Shown: one piece after another, positions 7,371 through 12,900 of the stretch
Layout of the letters: every line of letters begins with the position of its first letter
How positions within the stretch are numbered: the first letter of the stretch is position 1
Assembly: GCA_900546835.1 (NCBI GenBank)
Contig: UREH01000019.1
Location: 1 to 22,743 of the forward strand
Source of the DNA: an uncultured Porphyromonadaceae bacterium
Lineage (GTDB): Bacteria; Bacteroidota; Bacteroidia; Bacteroidales; Muribaculaceae
Direction: 5' to 3'
DNA length: 22,743 bases
The notes under the pieces: model-generated
Seen by the model: the letters and a program-made list of their open reading frames with translations, nothing else
Database searches by the model: none
Told to the model about the DNA's origin: nothing
Position numbers and translations under genes: made by a program

Positions 7371-8438
7371 TCAGGGGAGATGGAGGAGGTCGCGGTAGAT
7401 GTCGAGGGCGGCGGTCATGTCGGCGTCGGAGACGGGGGTGTCGACGCGGACGTCGCCATAGTCGGCCAGGAGTGCGCAGGAGATTTCGGCGGTGGTGTGG
7501 TTTTTCTTGTCGTGGTGCATGTAACCGATAAGCTCGCGACAGTCGTCGCAGCTGAACTCGAATGCGCCGTAGGTGCGGTATACGTAGTCGGCGTAGCGGT
7601 GAAGGTCGTCGGAGGGGAAGCCGAATTTCATGCGCGACAGCACGAGAGCCACTACCATACCGAAGGCTACGGCATAGCCGTGGGGCACTGGCGAGGTGCG
7701 ACGCAGAGCGAGCGCTTCGAAGGCATGTGCGGCGGTATGGCCGAAGTTGAGCGAACGGCGGATACCGCGGTCGTCGAGGTCCTGCGCGACCACCCCACGC
7801 TTCACCTCGACGCTCTCGCGCAGGAGCGACAGGAGCGAATCGGGCTCGTAGGCGGTGACGTCGTAGCGCAGGAGGCGGGCGGTCATCTCGCGCGAGGTAA
7901 TGAAGCCGTGCTTAAGCATCTCGGCATAGCCAGAGAGGAGTTCCTGCGATGTGAGAGTGCGGAAGAAGGTGGTTGAGATTATCACGACATCGGCCTGACG
8001 GATAACGCCTATCTCGTTTTTCAGGCCGTTGAAGTTTATGCCGGTCTTGCCTCCTACGGAAGCGTCGACGGCGCCGAGAAGTGTTGTGGGGATATTAATG
8101 AACGATATGCCGCGCTTGAAGGTGGCGGCAGCGAAGGCTCCAAGATCGGTTACGGTGCCACCGCCGACGTTGATGAGCACCGAGCGGCGCGTGGCGCCTG
8201 AGTCGCCGAGCTGCTTCCATACGGAGGCAAGCGTATCGAGATTCTTGAATGGCTCGCCGGCATGTGTGGTTATTACGGTGGCGGACCCCACGGCGCGCGA
8301 CTGCTCACGCAGACGCGGGAGCACGAAGGAGGCGGTGTTGACGTCGACCAATACGAACACAGAGGCGGGGGCGAGACGGTCGACAATAGAGTCGAGCTTC
8401 TCGGCGACTTTATTTGTGAATATGATTTCGCTCTTCAT
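7371..8438 (-). CDS. aroB: 3-dehydroquinate synthase
   Basis: AroB converts DAHP to 3-dehydroquinate, the second step of the shikimate pathway to aromatic amino acids, using NAD and a divalent metal in the cytoplasm. The 355-residue length is normal. The NAD/substrate region reads NVGGGTVTDLGAFAAATFKRG (about 90-110), followed by PTTLLGAVDASVGGKTGIN (117-135). The metal ligands can be placed at E173 (SGYAEMLKHG), H234 (NFGHTAAHAFE) and H253 (VPHGYAVAFGM). The ATG start at 8438 lies 48 bp after the stop of the HAD gene on the same strand, so the two probably form one transcript. No promoter box was found in that gap, which is occupied by a short degenerate repeat. Confidence 0.96.
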   Translation of the reverse strand: MKSEIIFTNKVAEKLDSIVDRLAPASVFVLVDVNTASFVLPRLREQSRAVGSATVITTHAGEPFKNLDTLASVWKQLGDSGATRRSVLINVGGGTVTDLGAFAAATFKRGISFINIPTTLLGAVDASVGGKTGINFNGLKNEIGVIRQADVVIISTTFFRTLTSQELLSGYAEMLKHGFITSREMTARLLRYDVTAYEPDSLLSLLRESVEVKRGVVAQDLDDRGIRRSLNFGHTAAHAFEALALRRTSPVPHGYAVAFGMVVALVLSRMKFGFPSDDLHRYADYVYRTYGAFEFSCDDCRELIGYMHHDKKNHTTAEISCALLADYGDVRVDTPVSDADMTAALDIYRDLLHLP

Positions 8439-8477
8439 ATCGGGTATTTTATATCGGGCGTATAGGGCTTATCGGGC
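8437..8477. repeat. Degenerate 9-nt-period repeat between the HAD gene and aroB
   Basis: Plus-strand units ATATCGGGC (8451-8459), GTATAGGGC (8460-8468) and TTATCGGGC (8469-8477) follow one another in register. A fourth, ATATCGGGT (8437-8445), is out of register and overlaps the aroB start codon. On the minus strand the core is GCCCGATAA, the same CCC-A theme as at 7303-7347. Confidence 0.45.
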
Positions 8478-8486
8478 CTGTAATTA

Positions 8487-9242
8487 TTATTCGCAGGCGG
8501 CCAGGAGGGCCGGGAGAGCCCGGGCGAAGGCCGGCATGGAGGGGAAAACGATGTCGGAACCGGCCTGCCACATCTCGCGCTCGGGAATAGGGCCGGTGGT
8601 GACGGCCACGGCAAAGGCACGGGCGTCGGAGGCCGAACGGACGCCCAGAGGGGCATTTTCCACAGCGATGCACTGCCATGGCTCGGCCTTGGCAAGCGCC
8701 ATCCCCTTGAGGTAGGGCTCCGGATGGGGCTTGCAATGGGTTACGTCGGCCGAAGTGATGCGCAGACTTTCGGAGAAACCTCCGGGGAAATCGGCGGCGA
8801 GGCGCTCGAGGTTGGAGTGCTGCCCCGAGCCGGTTACGAGCACACGGGCAATGCCCCGCTCCATAAGCGTACGCACCATCTGCTGCGCGCCATCCATTAC
8901 CTCCGGACGCGGAAACTCATTGAAATAACCCGACTTCCGGGCATAAAGTTCACGCTTCTCGGTGTCGGTGGCCTCACGACCGAAAGTGCGCAGAAAGAGA
9001 CGATTGATGGTCTCGGCGCCGGTCATCCCCTCGTAGAGGTAGAACTCCTCGCGGGAACATGGGATGCCGAGTTCGGTAGCCATACGGTGCCACGAGGCGG
9101 TGTGGAGGCCCATTGAGTCGAGCAGGGTGCCGTCCATATCGATAAGCGCGGCGCGCGGCGAGAGCCCGGCGAAACCGGTACGCTCACGGTAGCGTGCGAG
9201 CGCGGCGGCAATCTGAGAATCTATATTAAAGTAACTGTTCAA
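8487..9242 (-). CDS. HAD-family phosphatase/phosphomutase (beta-phosphoglucomutase-like)
   Basis: This is a cytoplasmic haloacid-dehalogenase-superfamily enzyme; its substrate cannot be told from the sequence. All four motifs are present in 251 residues: DMDGTLLDS (nucleophile D35, acid/base D37), VTGSG (T137), the lysine in CKPHPEPY (K171), and VENAPLGV (E195) as the metal-binding motif. A helical cap sits between motif I and II, as in subclass I enzymes. The first start-like codon is TTG at 9242: only ATA and ATT lie between it and the upstream in-frame TAA, and no ATG or GTG occurs before the catalytic motif. The extra 30 residues before motif I resemble those of Bacteroidales homologues, so TTG is accepted. 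The gene lies 48 bp before aroB. Confidence 0.85.
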   Translation of the reverse strand: MNSYFNIDSQIAAALARYRERTGFAGLSPRAALIDMDGTLLDSMGLHTASWHRMATELGIPCSREEFYLYEGMTGAETINRLFLRTFGREATDTEKRELYARKSGYFNEFPRPEVMDGAQQMVRTLMERGIARVLVTGSGQHSNLERLAADFPGGFSESLRITSADVTHCKPHPEPYLKGMALAKAEPWQCIAVENAPLGVRSASDARAFAVAVTTGPIPEREMWQAGSDIVFPSMPAFARALPALLAACE

Positions 9243-9322
9243 AATTATTTATATTTTCCTGATCTAATTATTTCAACATTTCCGCGGTAAAATTTTCGCA
9301 TCTTTTCCTCTCTTCATCAGTC

Positions 9323-9338
9323 GTGTAGACATCTACAC
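9323..9338. promoter_or_regulatory. Short palindrome in the upstream region of the HAD gene
   Basis: GTGTAGA and TCTACAC flank a 2-nt spacer (9323-9329, 9332-9338), making a near-perfect 16-bp palindrome in an AT-rich 216-bp gap. It is about 80 bp upstream of the HAD start and 120 bp downstream of the Crp-type regulator gene. Its symmetry would suit a dimeric DNA-binding protein, but a binding role is not shown. Confidence 0.35.
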
Positions 9339-9433
9339 TCCTTCTTCATCGAGAAAAATCTCCTGAAAATTTTCCTCCCGGAAATATTAAAATAATTTCG
9401 ACCAGTTACTTATCCATATTCATTGTTCCAAAA

Positions 9434-9451
9434 TTTTTCCCGGTGCGGGAA
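9434..9451 (-). terminator. Hairpin with short T-run after the Crp-type regulator gene
   Basis: On the minus strand, TTCCCG-CAC-CGGGAA (9451-9437) forms a 6-bp stem followed by AAATTTT, 7 bp past the regulator stop. The stem is short and the T-run weak, so this is a plausible but not strong intrinsic terminator. Confidence 0.4.
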
Positions 9452-9458
9452 GAGGCTT

Positions 9459-10046
9459 TCAGCCGGCGTTGTAGTGTCCGTTTTTGATACGATAGAGCGT
9501 CTCCTTGCTCAGCCCGAGGAAGGAGGCGATCTGGGTTGTGGAGGCGCACTCCGTAAGTCGCGGGAAACGGCTGAGCGCCCATGCATAGCGCTCGGAGGCG
9601 CTGAGTGTCTGCATTACGTCGACGCGCTCCTCAAGAAAATCGGTATAGTGCAGCAGAGCCGTATTGAGGAAGAGCAGACCCTCGTTGGGGTCGACGGCGC
9701 CGCTCTCCTCAAGCTGATCGCGCACGGGCTGCTGAGGGATGAAAATCAGGGTGGATGGTTCGAGAAACTGCACGGCGAGGGTGTCGGCATAACGCCGCGA
9801 TATGTTGCGCGGCACCACGGCAAACTGGTCGGCGAAAGCGAAGGAGATGGTGTGCTCGCGGCCACGACGGGTGTAGTACAGACGTACGGCGCCGCTGACG
9901 ATATAGAAAGCGTATGCCGAGAGCATCTGCGAACTCTGGATAATGTGGCCTTTTGGGAAACGCTCCTGGCTCATCATGGAGCGTAGACAGCGCTCTACTT
10001 CCGGCTCCAGCTTGGCGAATTTTCGGATATGGTCGATAGGATGCAT
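9459..10046 (-). CDS. Crp/Fnr-family transcriptional regulator
   Basis: This 195-residue protein has the two-domain Crp/Fnr layout. An N-terminal cyclic-nucleotide-binding-like beta-roll spans about 1-115 (FPKGHIIQSSQMLSAYAFYIVSGAVRLYYTRRGREHTISFAFADQF). A C-terminal helix-turn-helix (TTQIASFLGLSKETLYRIKNG, about 169-189) would bind DNA. No cysteine cluster for a [4Fe-4S] centre is present, so it is not a classical Fnr. The effector is unknown, and many Bacteroidota proteins of this type do not keep the cAMP-binding residues. The ATG is separated from the upstream gene's TGA by one base (TGA-G-ATG), so translation is probably coupled. It is the last gene of a four-gene cluster of exported proteins, with a possible terminator after it. 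Confidence 0.85.
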   Translation of the reverse strand: MHPIDHIRKFAKLEPEVERCLRSMMSQERFPKGHIIQSSQMLSAYAFYIVSGAVRLYYTRRGREHTISFAFADQFAVVPRNISRRYADTLAVQFLEPSTLIFIPQQPVRDQLEESGAVDPNEGLLFLNTALLHYTDFLEERVDVMQTLSASERYAWALSRFPRLTECASTTQIASFLGLSKETLYRIKNGHYNAG

Positions 10047-10047
10047 C

Positions 10048-10524
10048 TCAGCGAAGAATTACTACGGAATCGGGGGTTACGGCAACCGTATAAGGTACGC
10101 CCGACACCTTCGGGCGGCGCGAGCCACGGAAATAGTAGGTTCCCTGGCGGTCCCACGCGGGGAGATCGACACAGCGGGTTTCTCCCGCGGGGAGGTCTAC
10201 TGCCACCGAGCAGCGTCGACGGTGAATCTGGCGCCCCTGAAGGTCGAAATATTCGATATGAAACACCGCCCGGACAACGTCGGCCGACATATGGTTGGTG
10301 ATGAAAAGCGTCTCGCGCGAAGCGCGCAGCGGCTTGTCGTAGCCTGAGAAAACGAGATCTCCACGGGCGCAGGCGAGTGTGTCTGCCCCCTCAGGGGCCG
10401 CGGCGGAAGCAGCGGCAAGCGCATGCAGACGCGGCGAGAGCGAGTTGCGGCGCTGAGCCGTTGCCGATACGGCCACGGAAAGCATCGCTATAAGCACTAT
10501 GATGAAGTTGCGGAGCATGAACAT
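10048..10524 (-). CDS. Small exported protein, conserved in Bacteroidales, function unknown
   Basis: The 158-residue product starts with a signal peptide (MFMLRNFIIVLIAMLSVAVSATAQ, cleavage probably after about residue 23). Starting at the second methionine (10518) would also work. The mature part has no catalytic motif I recognise. The segment FSGYDKPLRASRETLFITN followed by an alternating hydrophobic pattern and LPAGETRCVDLPAWDRQGTYYFRGSRRP suggests a small immunoglobulin-like beta-sandwich in the periplasm or at the cell surface. Similar SGYDKPLR-type proteins are, from memory, widespread conserved hypotheticals in Bacteroides. It starts 10 bp after the stop of the upstream exported protein and ends one base before the Crp-type regulator, so these genes are translated from the same message. 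Confidence 0.75.
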   Translation of the reverse strand: MFMLRNFIIVLIAMLSVAVSATAQRRNSLSPRLHALAAASAAAPEGADTLACARGDLVFSGYDKPLRASRETLFITNHMSADVVRAVFHIEYFDLQGRQIHRRRCSVAVDLPAGETRCVDLPAWDRQGTYYFRGSRRPKVSGVPYTVAVTPDSVVILR

Positions 10525-10534
10525 AAGTAACTTA

Positions 10535-11140
10535 TCAGAGGTATCTTACGGCCGCAGGATGGTCGGGGTCGGAGGGCCAGAGGCGCACGTAGCCGGAGAG
10601 TTCGCGGGGAGTGTTGTCGGTCTGGCGCAGGGGGCGGCGGAACATGAAAGGGAGCAATCCCGTGAGCACCACGCGCAGCCCCTTGCGGCGTCGGGTAAGC
10701 ATCAGGCGGCCGTCGGCATGGCGAATGTCGAAGGTTTTGGGCCGGGAAAGGCGACCCGAGTCGAGGCGGGTGAACATACGCGCCTCGTAGTGGTCCTGAC
10801 GTGCGGTCGGGCTCATCCATCCAACCACCGTGCCGCAGCCAACACCTACCATCGGTGTATCTACGGCCACAATCAGCAGGGCGTTGCCGGCCGTTCCGGC
10901 CGCTCCGGGAGCAGCCGATCCCATCACTGCCACCACGGCACCGTCGGCAGGGTCCGTCCACAAACCTTCGAGCTCATGGACCGGACGCGCGCCGAGAGCT
11001 TGCCGCAGCGAGTCGGCCGAAAATCCGGCGATGCGCCATCCCTGGCCGGCCTCGGAGCGCGGAGCCTTCAGCGGCGCCTGGGCGAAACCGGCAGCAACCG
11101 CGAGCGCCAGGCAGAGAATTATGGCATGGAGTCGGTACAT
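10535..11140 (-). CDS. Exported protein, conserved in Bacteroidales, function unknown
   Basis: The ATG at 11140 gives 201 residues beginning with a clean signal peptide (MYRLHAIILCLALAVAAGFAQA). A GTG seven codons upstream (11161) would add residues in front of the signal peptide and is less likely. The body contains LEGLWTDPADGAVVAVMGS, a glycine/alanine-rich stretch, and a basic segment (LMLTRRRKGLRVVLTGLLPFMFRRPLR) that looks like paired beta-strands with arginine clusters. No enzyme family was recognised. It sits 27 bp after the DUF3078 gene and 10 bp before the next exported protein, which suggests a shared envelope role. Confidence 0.7.
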   Translation of the reverse strand: MYRLHAIILCLALAVAAGFAQAPLKAPRSEAGQGWRIAGFSADSLRQALGARPVHELEGLWTDPADGAVVAVMGSAAPGAAGTAGNALLIVAVDTPMVGVGCGTVVGWMSPTARQDHYEARMFTRLDSGRLSRPKTFDIRHADGRLMLTRRRKGLRVVLTGLLPFMFRRPLRQTDNTPRELSGYVRLWPSDPDHPAAVRYL

Positions 11141-11167
11141 CGGTGGGATAGCGGAAACCACACAGCC

Positions 11168-12652
11168 TCAAACTCGCGAGAACTTATAGGCGAAGCCGAT
11201 GGAAAGGATTTCCTTGAGCTGCCATTTGTGCCAGCGGGTTTCGGCGATGCGCTCGGCGTCGCTCTGATAGCGCAGGTGAGCGAAAATGCGCGTGGTCAGG
11301 AACTTGTTGATATTGAAGTTAATGGTGTTCTCCCAGTCGCCCTGCACATATTCGTAGTTCGTGAAGATGAACATCCGGGAGAAATACTCGATGTTGTAGG
11401 TGATTTTCCAGCGGCAGGTGAGCTCGGCGCTCGAACCATACTGGCTGACGGAGCGCTTCCCTTCCTCGATGCCGAAAGCCGCAGGGTTGAGGCGGCTGTT
11501 GGTACACATCTTCAGATTATATGAGAGCGGCGAGAGGGCTGCGGTGAAGGTCAGGGTCTTTTTGGGATTCTCGTAGCTGTAGGTCATACCGAGGCCGAGG
11601 TTGAGTTCGCCCGGCGAGAGAAACGCGGCCGTGAGGTCCTCGGTGTTGACGCGGTAGTTGTTGAGCAGCTGGGTTTTGAACTGGAGGTTGACCGAGTAGT
11701 ACCACCTGCGGGCGGCTTTGAGGCCGAATTTGGAGTTGATCTGCAGGAGATCTTCGGAGATATTGTAGGAGTGTACGGTATCGTCGGGGGCATTGTTCAC
11801 GCCAAGCTTATACTGCACCGAGGTGTCGAAAATGAGGTTCGGGTGGAATTTCTGGTTGAGGCTCACGTTGTAGAGCACATTGAGAATGGCATTGAGGTTG
11901 GAATTGCCGCCCTGATACCAGTTTTTCGAGACGTAGGCCTGCGAGAACTGCAGCGATGCGTCGAAATTGTGGAGCCAGTTGATGCGGTCGAGCTTCACCG
12001 GCTCCACCACCTGCTTCATTGCCGTCTCGTCGCGAGTAAACTCACGCACGTTGATTTTGGCCAATTCGGGATCGACCTCCATTACAAATTCGCGCGGGGG
12101 CCGGGGCATGGAGGCGAGATTATAGCGGATTATCTGGGGATAGGCCATCATGAATCCCTGCTCGAAGCGGGCGCGGCGGGCGTCGCGCGCGGTGGTGCGC
12201 TCAGACCAGTTCATCGTGGCCGGATCGGGGGCGGCGAATCCGAGCGAATCGGGCACCGCGCCACTGAGCTTCACGGAATATGTATTGAAAATCAGCGGCA
12301 TGGCAGCATAATACGGGAGAATCAGGCCCTCGACATCAATGGTCGAGTCAATCTGAAGCTCCTGCGGGCCGAAATTCTCAGGCTCGAGGAAGCGGCCTTC
12401 GGCGTCGGTCATCTCCCAGAGAGGGTTGTCGTGGCCGGCACGCTTCATGGCGGCGCGTCGGGCGCGCTTGGCACGCTCGGCGGCAAGCGAAAGGCGGCGC
12501 TGCTCGCGCTCGGAGAGCGGGCGTGCGGCAGAGTCGGCCTGCACGGTCTCGCCGTCGATTATCATTTCGTCGAAAAGCGATTGTGCCATAGAGGCAAAGG
12601 GGGCGGCAAGGGAGGCCGCCACGAGTGCAAATGTGACAAATATCCTATTCAT
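11168..12652 (-). CDS. DUF3078-type outer-membrane beta-barrel protein
   Basis: The ATG at 12652 gives 494 residues starting with the signal peptide MNRIFVTFALVAASLAAPFASMAQ. The open frame extends 24 codons further upstream, but those codons lie before the signal peptide and overlap the predicted promoter. An acidic/basic helical region rich in arginine and alanine follows (about 45-75). The C-terminal 260 residues alternate in a beta-barrel pattern with DUF3078-like features: YVSKNWYQGGNSNLNAILNVLYN, DDTVHSYNISEDLLQINSKFGLKAARRWYYSVNLQFKTQLLNNY, and a final strand GFAYKFSRV. The protein is probably integral to the outer membrane; the function of the family is unknown. It is the first gene of the minus-strand cluster leading to the Crp-type regulator. 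Confidence 0.82.
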   Translation of the reverse strand: MNRIFVTFALVAASLAAPFASMAQSLFDEMIIDGETVQADSAARPLSEREQRRLSLAAERAKRARRAAMKRAGHDNPLWEMTDAEGRFLEPENFGPQELQIDSTIDVEGLILPYYAAMPLIFNTYSVKLSGAVPDSLGFAAPDPATMNWSERTTARDARRARFEQGFMMAYPQIIRYNLASMPRPPREFVMEVDPELAKINVREFTRDETAMKQVVEPVKLDRINWLHNFDASLQFSQAYVSKNWYQGGNSNLNAILNVLYNVSLNQKFHPNLIFDTSVQYKLGVNNAPDDTVHSYNISEDLLQINSKFGLKAARRWYYSVNLQFKTQLLNNYRVNTEDLTAAFLSPGELNLGLGMTYSYENPKKTLTFTAALSPLSYNLKMCTNSRLNPAAFGIEEGKRSVSQYGSSAELTCRWKITYNIEYFSRMFIFTNYEYVQGDWENTINFNINKFLTTRIFAHLRYQSDAERIAETRWHKWQLKEILSIGFAYKFSRV

Positions 12653-12656
12653 ACTG

Positions 12657-12664
12657 CAAATGTA
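12657..12664 (-). promoter_or_regulatory. Bacteroidota -7 box directly before the DUF3078 gene
   Basis: On the minus strand TACATTTG matches TAnnTTTG exactly. Only 4 nt separate it from the ATG at 12652, so transcription from this box would start at or within a few bases of the start codon, giving a leaderless or nearly leaderless message. Confidence 0.55.
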
Positions 12665-12686
12665 ACCATTTTTTTTCAGAATTTTG

Positions 12687-12694
12687 TAAATTTG
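12687..12694 (+). promoter_or_regulatory. Bacteroidota -7 box for pheT
   Basis: TAAATTTG on the plus strand matches TAnnTTTG. It points away from the minus-strand box at 12657-12664; the two are 22 bp apart with an 8-T run (12669-12676) between them. Transcription would begin near 12699 and give pheT a leader of about 200 nt. Confidence 0.5.
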
Positions 12695-12700
12695 CACTTT

Positions 12701-12858
12701 GGAAGCGAGCGCATCGCTCCACACCGCATAACGAAGTCATTTTAAACCCTTTCTCCAAATGGCTTCACAAGATGTATTCTTAAAGAATTTGGCTCTTTTC
12801 GGCTGATTTCACCCTTGATTTCGGGGTAAATCCGCTCAAAACCAATCTCAAATTCTTT
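12701..12858 (+). promoter_or_regulatory. Structured 5' leader of pheT (candidate attenuator)
   Basis: Three structures can be drawn. A 5'-end hairpin (12701-12720) pairs AGCGA with TCGCT, capped by GG/CC. An outer stem of 10 perfect base pairs joins AAAGAATTTG (12782-12791) to CAAATTCTTT (12849-12858). Inside it, a hairpin at 12805-12832 pairs GATTT with AAATC and ACCC with GGGT around a 9-nt loop. A 15-codon mini-ORF (12759-12806) runs through the left arm of the outer stem and stops at the base of the inner hairpin, so a translating ribosome would decide whether the outer stem can form. Regulation by this means is an inference. Confidence 0.4.
12759..12806 (+). CDS. Possible leader peptide of pheT
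   Basis: ATG to TGA encodes MASQDVFLKNLALFG, with phenylalanine at codons 7 and 14 (both TTC). Its position between the predicted transcription start and pheT, and its overlap with the left arm of the 10-bp stem, fit a leader peptide for attenuation. Two Phe in 15 residues is well below the five of 14 in the E. coli pheST leader, and a chance ORF of this size is common, so confidence is low. Confidence 0.22.
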   Translation: MASQDVFLKNLALFG

Positions 12859-12900
12859 TCGAAGAAAAAGTTTAAACGACTTCAAAAATCAGTAATTCCG

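Noticed and set aside
12653..12724. Longer N-terminus for the DUF3078 protein
   Set aside because: The extra 24 codons would precede a good signal peptide and cover the promoter box at 12657-12664.
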